The position numbers and the translations under genes are program-made. A stretch of 64,000 nt of DNA, taken from Flavobacterium cerinum. Lineage in GTDB: Bacteria; Bacteroidota; Bacteroidia; Flavobacteriales; Flavobacteriaceae. The DNA lies in contig NZ_SBII01000008.1 in the NCBI RefSeq assembly GCF_004028155.1, positions 186,001 to 250,000 of the forward strand. Direction: 5' to 3'. The notes below the pieces were generated by a model that saw only the letters and a program-made list of their open reading frames with translations, did no database searches and was not told the DNA's origin. Every line of letters begins with the position of its first letter. Within the stretch, counting starts at the first letter, position 1. This document shows, one piece after another, positions 23,902-32,403 of the stretch.

Positions 23902-26643
23902 ATGGCAAAAAACATAGTAATTGCAAATCTCGACCTTAACACTTCATCTTTAGTAAAAAGTGCCGCCGAAACAGCTAAAGCAATAGAAAACTTAAAAGAA
24001 CAACAGGAAAAACTTGTTAGAAAGGGCAAAGAAGCCACAGACCAGTTTGTTGCAAATGCTGCCGGACTCAAACAGCTCGAAACAGCCCATCGATCGCAAA
24101 TCGCAGCAATAGCATCACAAATAAGCGAAGACGGCAAACTTATATCGGTAAAAAAGGCCGTGAAAGAAGCTGTAAAAGAAGTAAACAATAGCGAGAACGA
24201 TTATATAAAAAACAATCAGCAATTAATTGCTCTTAAAAAAGACCTGAACAGCAATGATAAAGATTATGAAAAAAGGCTGGCAGCCATAAACAGCAAGCTG
24301 CTCGAAAACAACAATTGGCTACAGGAAAATGGAACAGAGCATGTAAAGCTTACCGCTACCATGAGCGATTTTAAAAATCAAATCAAAGATGGTATAGATA
24401 CCCTTAATGTTTTTGGCGGAGGCTTTAGCGGGCTAACTGCGAATATTAAAGAAGCCGGAGGCCTGGGTGCTGTGGTAAAAAATGGTTTTGGCGGTATAGC
24501 AGGTGGTATTGGCGGCATGACTAAAGCTGCCTGGGGCTTTGTTGCTAACCCTATTGGAGCAATAATTACGGCTTTAGTAAAGGCTGTAGAAATAGGAATG
24601 GCAGTATTTAAAAATTTTGCACCAGTAGTAGAAAAAGTGGAACAGGTAATGGCCGCTGTAGGTGCAGTGGTAGAAACCGTTACAAATGCCTTTATAGGCT
24701 TGTTTAACGGCGATGGAGGCAGTTTCTTTTCCAGCATTACAACAGGCGCAGCAGAAGCGGCAAATGCTGCTATGGATCTTAAAAAATCGCTACAGGAACT
24801 TGCAAAAGAAATGGAGCTACAGGAAATAAAAAACGATGAAGCCGCAAAAAGTATTGAGGGGTATATGGATAAAGTAAATGACCAAACCCTGTCTGAAAAA
24901 GAAAGAATTACTGTGCTAGAGGAAGCCAATAAAATTGAAAAAGAAAACTATAACCAGCGAAAAGCCATAGCCGATAAAGAGTATGCCAATGCGGTTAAGC
25001 AAATAGCGACCGGAAAGAACCTTACAAAAAAAGAACTTGAAGACCTGTCAGAAAAGGGTTTTGCTTATGCACAGCAACTGGCAGAAAGAAAGAGCATTAG
25101 CAAAGAAGAATTAGAAATGCTCAAGAAAACTCAGCTGGAACGTTCTAAAATTACCAATGAAGAAAAAGGGATGGTCGAAAAACAAACCCAGGCATTAGAG
25201 AAAATACAGAAAGATACCGCTGCAAAGCTTCAGGCCGAAAAAGACAAACGCGATGCCGCAGAAGAAAAAAGAAAGGAAAGAGAAGAACAAAGAAGGCAAA
25301 AAGAACAGCAGATAATGCAGGATGCCATAGAGAAGCAAAAACTGCAGCTGAGCCTTTTTATAGAACAGCAGGGCATTAAGGCAAGATCGATGCAGGAAGA
25401 ACTGGAACTGGCAGAAAAATTGGCAGAAAGGAAAAAGGCCATTGCCCTCGCAGAATACAATGCCACTAAAAAAACAGCTAACGATAAATTAACACTCGAT
25501 ATAGCCAACCAGGCAATAGCAAACGAACTGGCACAAGCCAATGCAAATGCCGCCGTTGCAAATGCCGAGAAAGAACTAAAAGCTTTTATTGCTGCAAACC
25601 AAAGCAAACTAAAAGAGGGCCAGTTTTTATCGGATGCATTATATAAACAGGAAAAAGAAAGACTTAATAAGATTGCGGCAGAGGAGATAGAAATACAGCG
25701 AAAATTATTAATTACTCACGATTTAACACAAGAAGAATTTGACTCTAAAAAGAAAAATATTGATGCTGCCAATCTGGAAGCTCAAAAACAGTTAACCGCA
25801 GCAAGAGATGAGTCAGACATGGCAAGACAGGCTATAGACCTCGAAAACAAAAGAGCCGCCGATACGGCCAATATGGAGTATGACCTTGAGTTCCAACAAC
25901 AGGCGCTTGATTTAAGACGGGCACAGGAACTTGCCGATGCCGATAAAACGGGTGCCGATAAAAACCTTATCAACGAAAAGTACAACAAACTGGAAAAAGA
26001 TGCCCAAACGGCAGTAATGAACAACAAGCTCGATCTTGCCTCTTCTACCTTTGGTAGTCTTGCCACTATTATGGGGAAAGAAAGTGCTGCAGGCAAAGCA
26101 ATGGCAGTAGCACAGGCAACGATAGATACGTATAAGTCGGCGGTATCTGCTTATTCTGCCATGTCTGCAATTCCCGTTGTAGGGCCTGCACTGGGAGCTG
26201 TGGCAGCCGCAGCCGCTGTAGCCGCGGGTATTGCCAACGTAAAAAAGATAACGGCTACTAAACCACCTAAGGCTGAAAAAGGAGCATTATTTAACATAGG
26301 CGGTAACAGGCACAGCGCAGGAGGCACCCTGTTTACCGGAGCCGACGGTACCCAGTTTGAAGCCGAACGCGGCGAACTTATAGGGGTTATGAACCGAAAC
26401 GCGGCAAGTCATTTCATGGCGTTTAATAATGCTTTCCCGGCAGGAGGATCGTCTGCACCAAACTATTTTGCAAGCGGTGGTATCGTATCACGCGAAATTG
26501 CACAGCAAGGTATGAATATGGACGAACTTGCCCTAAAAATAGCCGAAGCCAACCGTGCTATCCCTGCACCTGTAGTTGCAGTACAGGATATTATTAACCA
26601 GGGCAACAGCTATGTAAAAGTGAGAGAGGCCGCTAATTTTTAA
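23902..26643 (+). CDS. tape measure protein
   Basis: This 913-residue protein has a long coiled-coil N-terminal part (about residues 1-150), a hydrophobic Gly/Ala-rich segment (about 170-260, including GGFSGLTANI), long charged coiled coils (about 300-720, with repeats such as EEKRKEREEQRRQKEQQ), a hydrophobic Ala-rich segment near 750-775 and a C-terminal Gly-rich part (GALFNIGGNRHSAGGTLFTG). This is the usual make-up of tape measure proteins, which set tail length. The predicted tail would be long. The last 76 residues are duplicated downstream at 27558. The protein is followed by a terminator. Confidence 0.88.
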   Translation: MAKNIVIANLDLNTSSLVKSAAETAKAIENLKEQQEKLVRKGKEATDQFVANAAGLKQLETAHRSQIAAIASQISEDGKLISVKKAVKEAVKEVNNSENDYIKNNQQLIALKKDLNSNDKDYEKRLAAINSKLLENNNWLQENGTEHVKLTATMSDFKNQIKDGIDTLNVFGGGFSGLTANIKEAGGLGAVVKNGFGGIAGGIGGMTKAAWGFVANPIGAIITALVKAVEIGMAVFKNFAPVVEKVEQVMAAVGAVVETVTNAFIGLFNGDGGSFFSSITTGAAEAANAAMDLKKSLQELAKEMELQEIKNDEAAKSIEGYMDKVNDQTLSEKERITVLEEANKIEKENYNQRKAIADKEYANAVKQIATGKNLTKKELEDLSEKGFAYAQQLAERKSISKEELEMLKKTQLERSKITNEEKGMVEKQTQALEKIQKDTAAKLQAEKDKRDAAEEKRKEREEQRRQKEQQIMQDAIEKQKLQLSLFIEQQGIKARSMQEELELAEKLAERKKAIALAEYNATKKTANDKLTLDIANQAIANELAQANANAAVANAEKELKAFIAANQSKLKEGQFLSDALYKQEKERLNKIAAEEIEIQRKLLITHDLTQEEFDSKKKNIDAANLEAQKQLTAARDESDMARQAIDLENKRAADTANMEYDLEFQQQALDLRRAQELADADKTGADKNLINEKYNKLEKDAQTAVMNNKLDLASSTFGSLATIMGKESAAGKAMAVAQATIDTYKSAVSAYSAMSAIPVVGPALGAVAAAAAVAAGIANVKKITATKPPKAEKGALFNIGGNRHSAGGTLFTGADGTQFEAERGELIGVMNRNAASHFMAFNNAFPAGGSSAPNYFASGGIVSREIAQQGMNMDELALKIAEANRAIPAPVVAVQDIINQGNSYVKVREAANF

Positions 26644-26650
26644 AACAAAA

Positions 26651-26672
26651 AGGCTCAGCAATTGCTGAGCCT
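26651..26672. terminator. hairpin between tape measure gene and accessory gene
   Basis: AGGCTCAGCAATTGCTGAGCCT is a perfect 22-bp palindrome. It ends 22 nt before the stop of the converging accessory gene, so it may stop transcription from both sides. Confidence 0.8.
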
Positions 26673-26694
26673 TATATAAAATTATAAGCTAGTC

Positions 26695-27501
26695 TTATTT
26701 AGTAACTAAACAGCCAAACATTCCATAAAAACAGTCATTATCGCTTACTACATTGTCAAAAATATAAATGCGTGTATCTGTCATTTTATTATCAATCAAC
26801 AAATTAACATCTTTTAAAGTAAGTTCAAATGTGGCAGTATAACGAAACCCACGATCACCATCAGGAGAAACTTCAATAACCACTTCTGGTTTATCAATAC
26901 GTTTGTTGTTTTCCAGTAAAATAATAACACCTTTTTTTCCTAAATATTCTTCCTTATTATAATCGCTAATACTCATATAGTATTTTGCACCGGCACCTTT
27001 TTTTATTTTTGTAAATGTCTTTAAATAAAGTAATTCTGTAGTGTAAATAGTTTCACCGGTAAACTTATCTTTTTTCTCCGTTATGAAATCGCAATACAAA
27101 TCGGTAGGAAGTTTAAGCCCTCCAATAACCTCAAAATAAAAATCATGTTTTAAATAACTAAGATAGCTGTAATATATAGTTTCTCCTTTAGTTTCGTCTA
27201 CGAGTGTTAGCCTTGCTTTGCCCTTACGTTCAGGATCAGCGTCAACAGCAGTTACCTTAAATACTCGTCCTACTAATCCTCCTGCAGGAGTTACACTAAA
27301 GTACACTTTCTCTCTTAAATAGCTATCACGCATTTTGGGATCAGAATAAAAATACTCATAACCTTCCCCCTTTTTATTCTCCTTCAAAGGTTTCACTTTA
27401 AGTTCTTTTCCAAGAAGTAGTTCAGGTCTTTTCTCTGGGAAATTCTGCGCAATAGCACTTAAACTCAACAATAAGGCGAATACTACAATAATTTTTTTCA
27501 T
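26695..27501 (-). CDS. secreted accessory protein, paralogue A
   Basis: A 268-residue secreted protein with a signal peptide (MKKIIVVFALLLSLSAIAQ). It is beta-rich and has no known domain. It is a paralogue of the 27836 gene: leader, segments such as KRPELLLGKE and NNKRIDKPE, and the C-terminal CLVTK are shared, but the middle differs strongly. It lies on the minus strand behind the tape measure gene with its own -7 box (TATTTTTG, 27528-27535). It is probably a lysogenic-conversion gene. No substrate or partner can be given. It does not carry a T9SS sorting domain. Confidence 0.75.
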   Translation of the reverse strand: MKKIIVVFALLLSLSAIAQNFPEKRPELLLGKELKVKPLKENKKGEGYEYFYSDPKMRDSYLREKVYFSVTPAGGLVGRVFKVTAVDADPERKGKARLTLVDETKGETIYYSYLSYLKHDFYFEVIGGLKLPTDLYCDFITEKKDKFTGETIYTTELLYLKTFTKIKKGAGAKYYMSISDYNKEEYLGKKGVIILLENNKRIDKPEVVIEVSPDGDRGFRYTATFELTLKDVNLLIDNKMTDTRIYIFDNVVSDNDCFYGMFGCLVTK

Positions 27502-27527
27502 GGTGTATAATTAATTGATTAATAAGT

Positions 27528-27535
27528 CAAAAATA
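27528..27535 (-). promoter_or_regulatory. -7 box for paralogue A
   Basis: On the minus strand this is TATTTTTG, 26 nt before the ATG at 27501. Confidence 0.5.
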
Positions 27536-27557
27536 TAAAAAATACCATAACTATTTT

Positions 27558-27785
27558 ATGGCATTTAATAATGCTTTCCCGGCAGGCGGATCGTCAGCAC
27601 CAAACTATTTTGCAAGCGATGGTATCGTTTCGCGTGAAATTGCACAACAGGGCATGAACATGGACGAGCTTGCCCTAAAAATAACCGAAGCCAACCGTGC
27701 TATCCCTGCCCCCGTTGTAGCGGTACAGGATATTATTAACCAGGGCAACAGTTATGTAAAAGTGGGAGAGACTGCTAATTTTCAA
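27558..27785 (+). pseudogene. duplicated 3' end of the tape measure gene
   Basis: This stretch matches 26416-26643 at a constant offset of 1142 nt without gaps seen, and encodes the same end (AFNNAFPAGGSSAPNYFAS to SYVKV). The ATG is an internal Met of the parent, and the stop codon TAA has become CAA, so the reading runs on through the copied terminator. It cannot encode a working tape measure protein and is best read as a leftover of tandem duplication. Confidence 0.85.
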
Positions 27786-27792
27786 ACCAAAA

Positions 27793-27814
27793 AGGCTCAG
27801 CAATTGCTGAGCCT
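27793..27814. terminator. duplicated hairpin
   Basis: AGGCTCAGCAATTGCTGAGCCT, identical to 26651-26672 and again 1142 nt away, positioned after the tape measure fragment. Confidence 0.75.
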
Positions 27815-27835
27815 TTATAAAATTGTAAACTGTTA

Positions 27836-28624
27836 TTATTTCGTGATAAGGCAGTCAAGCATTCCTTTAAGCATTCCGCTAAGTTTAATTTCACTATCAA
27901 ACTTAATTACCCTAACATCTGTTATTTCACTATCAATTAATACATTAATTTCTTTCAATGATAATTCAAATGTTGATGTATATATAAAACTCCCTGCACG
28001 ATTTGTAGTTACTTCTACAACAGACTCAGGCTTATCAATACGTTTATTGTTTTTTAGCAATACTATTGCCCCTTTGCCAGCAACCTGTTCTTTACCGAGT
28101 GCTTTAACTTGCATATAATATTTGGCAGCTGCACCATTTTTAACTTTATAAAAAAAGACACCTTCGGTATTGGATGTAGTAAATGTACTTTTACCGCTAA
28201 ATTTATCGGTTTTTTCATCAATATAATCACAATAAAAATCTGCAGGATACTTTATTCCTCCGACAACTGTAAATGGGTAATAATACTCTGAAGAACTATT
28301 ATACTTAAAATATAATATCTCGTCTTTATCATCCTTAAGTGTTAGTTTTGATAACTCCGCACTTTCTGTTTTTTCGACATTTTCTACTTTAAACTGACGC
28401 CCAAAAATAGCTTCAGCCTTGGTTTCAAAGCTAGTTTGCTCATAAATATTTTTCAATTTTGGATCAGTATAAAAACCTACATAACCAAGGGATGAGGCAA
28501 TCCCCGATAATGCTTTTACTTTAACTTCTTTTCCAAGAAGTAATTCAGGTCTTTTACCTGGGAAATCCTGCGCAATAGCGCTTAAACTCAACAATAAGGC
28601 GAATACTACAATAATTTTTTTCAT
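27836..28624 (-). CDS. secreted accessory protein, paralogue B
   Basis: A 262-residue secreted protein, paralogue of the 26695 gene. The two share the signal peptide (MKKIIVVFALLLSLSAIAQ), the next ten residues (FPxKRPELLLGKE), KNNKRIDKPE near residue 200 and the end C-L-x-TK. The centre is only weakly similar. No domain is recognised. The -7 box TATATTTG is at 28662-28669. Together with the tape measure fragment this gene forms the second unit of the tandem duplication. Confidence 0.75.
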   Translation of the reverse strand: MKKIIVVFALLLSLSAIAQDFPGKRPELLLGKEVKVKALSGIASSLGYVGFYTDPKLKNIYEQTSFETKAEAIFGRQFKVENVEKTESAELSKLTLKDDKDEILYFKYNSSSEYYYPFTVVGGIKYPADFYCDYIDEKTDKFSGKSTFTTSNTEGVFFYKVKNGAAAKYYMQVKALGKEQVAGKGAIVLLKNNKRIDKPESVVEVTTNRAGSFIYTSTFELSLKEINVLIDSEITDVRVIKFDSEIKLSGMLKGMLDCLITK

Positions 28625-28661
28625 GGCTTATAATAATTTGATTAATAAATAATTTGAAGGC

Positions 28662-28669
28662 CAAATATA
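28662..28669 (-). promoter_or_regulatory. -7 box for paralogue B
   Basis: On the minus strand this is TATATTTG, 37 nt before the ATG at 28624. Confidence 0.5.
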
Positions 28670-28721
28670 ATAAAAATCTTATAGGAAGATATATACTCCA
28701 ATATTTTTTAAATACACTATA

Positions 28722-28967
28722 ATGAACCATTTACAGGACATTTTAACCGGCTGGAAAAACTACCTCGATAAAAGCGAAATAACCGAAGCCGCTGCAAAGC
28801 AGAGAGCTGCAATTTGTATAGCCTGCCCACATATCAAACACGGCAAATTGCTCGCTTTTGTAAAAGATACCCTTAAAGAAGTAGAAGGAAATTATTGCGG
28901 TAAATGCAGTTGCCCGTTATCGGCAAAAATACGCTCGAACGATATTTGCCCTGAAAATAAATGGTAG
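28722..28967 (+). CDS. small cysteine-rich protein (zinc-ribbon-like)
   Basis: An 81-residue protein with Cys pairs in ICIACPH (near residue 32), YCGKCSCP (near 58) and a final ICPENKW. Such spacing suggests a metal-binding ribbon. It returns to the plus strand after the accessory pair and looks like a phage tail-region protein. A precise function is unknown. The gene starts at the only good ATG after the promoter of paralogue B. Confidence 0.65.
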   Translation: MNHLQDILTGWKNYLDKSEITEAAAKQRAAICIACPHIKHGKLLAFVKDTLKEVEGNYCGKCSCPLSAKIRSNDICPENKW

Positions 28968-28985
28968 ATTATCCCCAGAAAAAAG

Positions 28986-29291
28986 CTATTTATCTGAATT
29001 CCGCCATACATCAAAATTTGTGCTGGTATTTGGTTTTGGATGTCTCTTTTTATAATCTTCAACCTCATCTGCTTCAAGGTCTGCAAGATCATCCTCATAA
29101 TTTTTTAAGTTCTTAACCATTTGTTTATGAGCATGCACATAAGGATTTTCACGGTAAGGATCGGTATTTTTTTTCTTTTTAGCTTTAGGGTTTTGCTTGT
29201 TACCAATGTAAGTGGTTAAAAAACCAAGGCACATTAATAAAAATACAATCCCTATAAGTATAAGAGTTACGTTATTGATAAAATATTTCAT
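28986..29291 (-). CDS. single-pass membrane protein, accessory
   Basis: A 101-residue protein with one N-terminal membrane helix (about 5-28), then a charged linker (KQNPKAKKKKNTDPYRENPY) and an acidic helical part. It is not recognised. It begins 2 nt after the stop of the next minus-strand gene (29294-29614), forming a two-gene operon. Topology suggests an inner-membrane protein with a cytoplasmic or periplasmic tail. Confidence 0.6.
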   Translation of the reverse strand: MKYFINNVTLILIGIVFLLMCLGFLTTYIGNKQNPKAKKKKNTDPYRENPYVHAHKQMVKNLKNYEDDLADLEADEVEDYKKRHPKPNTSTNFDVWRNSDK

Positions 29292-29293
29292 AA

Positions 29294-29614
29294 TTATTCG
29301 TCGTCTTCGTCATAAACCGCATTAACATCTACATCTCTTTTCTCGAAATGGAGGTTTAGCCCATTTTGAGAAACCCAAATAAGGTATTGGGTATAAAACT
29401 GCTCATTTTCCTGAAAGGGAGTTGGTTTATCCTGCTTTACATCTTTGAGTTTTTTGTGTACCGGATTGTAAATAAAAAAATGCATCAAAACTGCCGCAAC
29501 GACTACAGTAACTAATCCGCCTCCTAAATACATAAAAGGCTCCATTGTAAAACCTTTTTTAGGCACTGCTGCTAACGGGATAATAGCCTGAAAAGTAAAA
29601 GCGATTAAATTCAT
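29294..29614 (-). CDS. membrane protein, accessory, upstream partner
   Basis: A 106-residue protein with two hydrophobic helices (about 4-16 and 26-48) followed by a polar tail with an acidic end (VYDEDDE). It is not recognised. It lies 2 nt from the following gene and shares a promoter (TATATTTG at 29628-29635). The two probably work together in the envelope. Confidence 0.6.
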   Translation of the reverse strand: MNLIAFTFQAIIPLAAVPKKGFTMEPFMYLGGGLVTVVVAAVLMHFFIYNPVHKKLKDVKQDKPTPFQENEQFYTQYLIWVSQNGLNLHFEKRDVDVNAVYDEDDE

Positions 29615-29627
29615 TAAGTTCTTTTTT

Positions 29628-29635
29628 CAAATATA
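29628..29635 (-). promoter_or_regulatory. -7 box of two-gene membrane operon
   Basis: On the minus strand this is TATATTTG, 13 nt before the ATG at 29614. Confidence 0.5.
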
Positions 29636-29682
29636 ACAAAGTAATCCATTCTTACAATATTTGCCTCAATTACAACTCATAA

Positions 29683-29928
29683 ATGACCCGATATGAAACC
29701 ATACTTAACCTTGGAGACGATTTTATAAAACTAATGGGTAAAAACCTCATCCCCGTTCATGTACTGGACTGGAAGGTATATTATGAAGCTTATTTAAAAG
29801 AAGCCGAAATACTCTGCAAAAAATACGGCAGACCCAAGAAAACCCGGGCCGCCGGTATCGTTGCAGACGATTACAAGATTAGCGAACGCAATATGTTCTA
29901 TATTATATCTTTTATGGAAGGGAGCTAA
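29683..29928 (+). CDS. small phage protein, unknown
   Basis: An 81-residue protein, mainly helical, with a basic middle (KKYGRPKKTRA) and an end like IISFMEGS. It has no domain. It lies on the plus strand between two minus-strand accessory genes and is likely a phage structural-region gene that has been separated from its neighbours. Confidence 0.55.
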   Translation: MTRYETILNLGDDFIKLMGKNLIPVHVLDWKVYYEAYLKEAEILCKKYGRPKKTRAAGIVADDYKISERNMFYIISFMEGS

Positions 29929-29940
29929 AGATCGTCATCT

Positions 29941-31044
29941 TTACGGCTTTGCCCAAAATGTTGCAGAATTGTTCGTTATGTATTGAATAAATCTTGTTCC
30001 GCTGCCAAGAGCAATTTCCTTTTTTTGCGGTGACTGGTTTAAACCGTCCAGCGGTAAAAGCTCTATCATAGCAATTTCTTTAGTACTATTCTCTGTTTCA
30101 CTGTCATAGCAGCTATAAGCAACGGCTTGTATCCTGTAAAGGTTCTTGGCCATATAGTAATCCAGGTAATAATCTTTGGTTTGGCTGCTCCTTCTGTTCC
30201 AGTTGGCATTTGGGTTAAGAATAAGCGGTTTGTTCTTTACAAGTCTTTCCCTTACCTCTTCTACGCTAAGCAATGTGCCTTTTTCGTCCATTACATAAGC
30301 ATCAAAAGTAGGGTCCATCCACAGCCATTTGTTAAGTTCGTTAGAGTATACAATGTTTATAACGTGGCAATCATCAAACTTCAGGTCTTTAGGCATGCAG
30401 GTAATATATCTCGACTTAAAGCCCATAGCCAGGTAGCATTCGTTTAGCACGGTAGCCATCATACGGCAGTTTACGCCACGGTCTTCACTCTTGCAGACCT
30501 TAATAATGTTATCGGCATTCCTGCCATCCGGGTTATTGCTGCTTCCATCATGCCTTATCGTGTTATGCACCCAGTTCATAAGGTTGATTATTTTAGAAAC
30601 CTCATTTCCCTGTCCGGCAATAGAGTCCAGCTTATAATCCTTTCTTAGTTTCACGAGGTTAGGATCATTCATATCCTGATAGGTAAACGCAGGAACAGAA
30701 CGGTTATCGGACGTATTATATTTAGAACCTTTTTTAAGCCTGTCTATATAATCCGGCATTCGTTCAATGCGCGTGTGTGCTTCTTTACCGTTTAAAAGCA
30801 CGATAAAATCATACTTTTCACCCGCTTTAAGTTTCACACTAACCGATTCCTTATCGGTAATAAAAGTAACCTTTTCGTTATTGGTGGTAAATACGTCGGG
30901 GTTTACATCGGGCATAATGCTCCATTGTCCTTTTTTAAAGTCATCCCCATCTTTAATATCCACAAGGTTAGACGTAGCAGTAATCGTTTTCATTTGGCAA
31001 AAGGCAAGCCCCGGCAGTAGTAATGCCAATAGTAGTTTTTTCAT
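29941..31044 (-). CDS. secreted transglutaminase-like protein
   Basis: The start at 31044 gives 367 residues with a signal peptide (MKKLLLALLLPGLAFCQ); the reading from 31098 has no signal-like start. A transglutaminase-like core lies at about residues 145-250: Cys193 in DRGVNCRM, His227 in DDCHVIN and Asp244 in WMDPTFD, in the usual order. This fold covers peptidases and transpeptidases that act on amide bonds. The protein is probably periplasmic or secreted. It is an accessory gene in the prophage with its own -7 box at 31070-31077. The substrate is unknown. Confidence 0.8.
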   Translation of the reverse strand: MKKLLLALLLPGLAFCQMKTITATSNLVDIKDGDDFKKGQWSIMPDVNPDVFTTNNEKVTFITDKESVSVKLKAGEKYDFIVLLNGKEAHTRIERMPDYIDRLKKGSKYNTSDNRSVPAFTYQDMNDPNLVKLRKDYKLDSIAGQGNEVSKIINLMNWVHNTIRHDGSSNNPDGRNADNIIKVCKSEDRGVNCRMMATVLNECYLAMGFKSRYITCMPKDLKFDDCHVINIVYSNELNKWLWMDPTFDAYVMDEKGTLLSVEEVRERLVKNKPLILNPNANWNRRSSQTKDYYLDYYMAKNLYRIQAVAYSCYDSETENSTKEIAMIELLPLDGLNQSPQKKEIALGSGTRFIQYITNNSATFWAKP

Positions 31045-31069
31045 GATTGATTGATTTTTGATTGATAGC

Positions 31070-31077
31070 CAAATGTA
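31070..31077 (-). promoter_or_regulatory. -7 box of transglutaminase-like gene
   Basis: On the minus strand this is TACATTTG, 25 nt before the ATG at 31044. Confidence 0.5.
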
Positions 31078-31153
31078 ATAATTTTCGCCAAACCTCAAAA
31101 AAGCCTACAAAACTAAATTCATTGCCCTCTTTACAGGAGAGTTAATAGAAAGA

Positions 31154-32299
31154 TTATTGTTTTTCTATTATTTCAGTCATTTCAATATATCCACCCTCAA
31201 CAATATTATTATAATTGTCTTCAATAGTAAATTTTGTATTGTTTGGGATATCATAAATAAAAAAAGTAATCAAAGATTGTCCATACTGGTATTTATCATC
31301 ATTACTCTCATATACGTAAGTTAACTCTCCCCCACTTTCCGAATAATGCATCTTGTTTCTAAACAAATCAGTACTTAATAATCCATTTACCTTTTTAATT
31401 TGCCTCTTCCCTTTATGATATGTAAGAGTATATGTTATATCTACTTTATTAATTCTTTTTGCTGTAAGTACAATATCATATTTGCCAGAACGAGCCTTAA
31501 ATAAATATTCCTTATCTTCTTTTAATAACCTAGGAGCAGTAAGCGTATCATTTCGAGCAATATAATATCCATCTGTTTTCAACTTGTTATTAATATAATC
31601 AAAGTAAGTTCTTGTTGTATCTATTGCAAGAATTTGTGAAACATATAATTCATAATTGCTTCCTCCAAAATGTCCGTATCCGTAATGAGCGCCATATTTC
31701 TTTTTGCCTTTTACTTTCATATATACGCCACGTCTCATCTCAGGAGATCTATGTTGTGTTATCGTTCTAATTGAATCTATATTCGCTACATCTTCATCAA
31801 AAAATACCCAGCCTCTCAAATTCTCTAGTGAACCATTTTTTAATACCATAAAGGCAGAATGTTCTAAACCCTTACTATAAAAACCTTCCTCAACAAAATC
31901 TTCTTCGATCTCCTGTCTTATATGTCCTGTAGTACTAACAAAATCCGTCAGGGTATAGCTAGCTGATGTAATTTCGCTAACTACTACTTTTCCATAAGCT
32001 AAATCATTACATTCAAAATTATTCTTATCGCTTTTTTTACCTGATATTCTAACAAGTACTTGCTCTGTAAAACCCCTTGGATCATGATACGTTGTAAGCG
32101 AATCAATTTTAGCAACATTCACTGAAGAATCAAATTCCACAAGCAACGGAGCTTTTAATATATTCTTCTCAATCTCATAAAAAAACAAACATCCTTGTCT
32201 ATTTATAATATAGCCTTTATGGTAATAAGCATCGAAACCTAAGCCTTGTCCATAAAAATGCAGAGGTATAAAAAGAAATATAATTAAGAAGTGTTTCAT
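31154..32299 (-). CDS. large secreted accessory protein, unknown
   Basis: A 381-residue secreted protein with a signal peptide (MKHFLIIFLFIPLHFYG). It is beta-rich with many charged and aromatic residues and contains two related-looking halves: VEFDSSVNVAKIDSLTTYHDPRG near residue 54 and FFDEDVANIDSIRTITQHRSPEMRRG near 167. This suggests an internal duplication. No domain was recognised. The -7 box TATATTTG is at 32318-32325. It could be a lipid- or sugar-binding or surface protein. Confidence 0.7.
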   Translation of the reverse strand: MKHFLIIFLFIPLHFYGQGLGFDAYYHKGYIINRQGCLFFYEIEKNILKAPLLVEFDSSVNVAKIDSLTTYHDPRGFTEQVLVRISGKKSDKNNFECNDLAYGKVVVSEITSASYTLTDFVSTTGHIRQEIEEDFVEEGFYSKGLEHSAFMVLKNGSLENLRGWVFFDEDVANIDSIRTITQHRSPEMRRGVYMKVKGKKKYGAHYGYGHFGGSNYELYVSQILAIDTTRTYFDYINNKLKTDGYYIARNDTLTAPRLLKEDKEYLFKARSGKYDIVLTAKRINKVDITYTLTYHKGKRQIKKVNGLLSTDLFRNKMHYSESGGELTYVYESNDDKYQYGQSLITFFIYDIPNNTKFTIEDNYNNIVEGGYIEMTEIIEKQ

Positions 32300-32317
32300 T
32301 TAAAATTGGTTCTAAAT

Positions 32318-32325
32318 CAAATATA
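32318..32325 (-). promoter_or_regulatory. -7 box of secreted accessory gene
   Basis: On the minus strand this is TATATTTG, 18 nt before the ATG at 32299. Confidence 0.5.
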
Positions 32326-32395
32326 CCAAACTTTCTGTTATGTGTTAATAATTCACTGCAAAACCCCTTGCAGTACTTTGCCTCAATAGTCGCCG

Positions 32396-32403
32396 TATCT
32401 TTG
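32396..32403 (+). promoter_or_regulatory. promoter of the head gene block
   Basis: TATCTTTG matches TAnnTTTG about 95 nt before the protease ATG at 32499. It would serve as a separate promoter for the capsid-to-lysis gene block. Confidence 0.55.

Noticed and set aside
24378..26096. Minus-strand Ser/Ala-rich ORFs opposite the tape measure gene
   Set aside because: Mirror of a charged and Ala-rich coiled-coil sequence; typical shadow composition.
27786..28118. Continuation of the tape measure fragment reading into antisense of paralogue B
   Set aside because: Once the stop is lost, the frame runs through the terminator and the other gene; no sign of coding.
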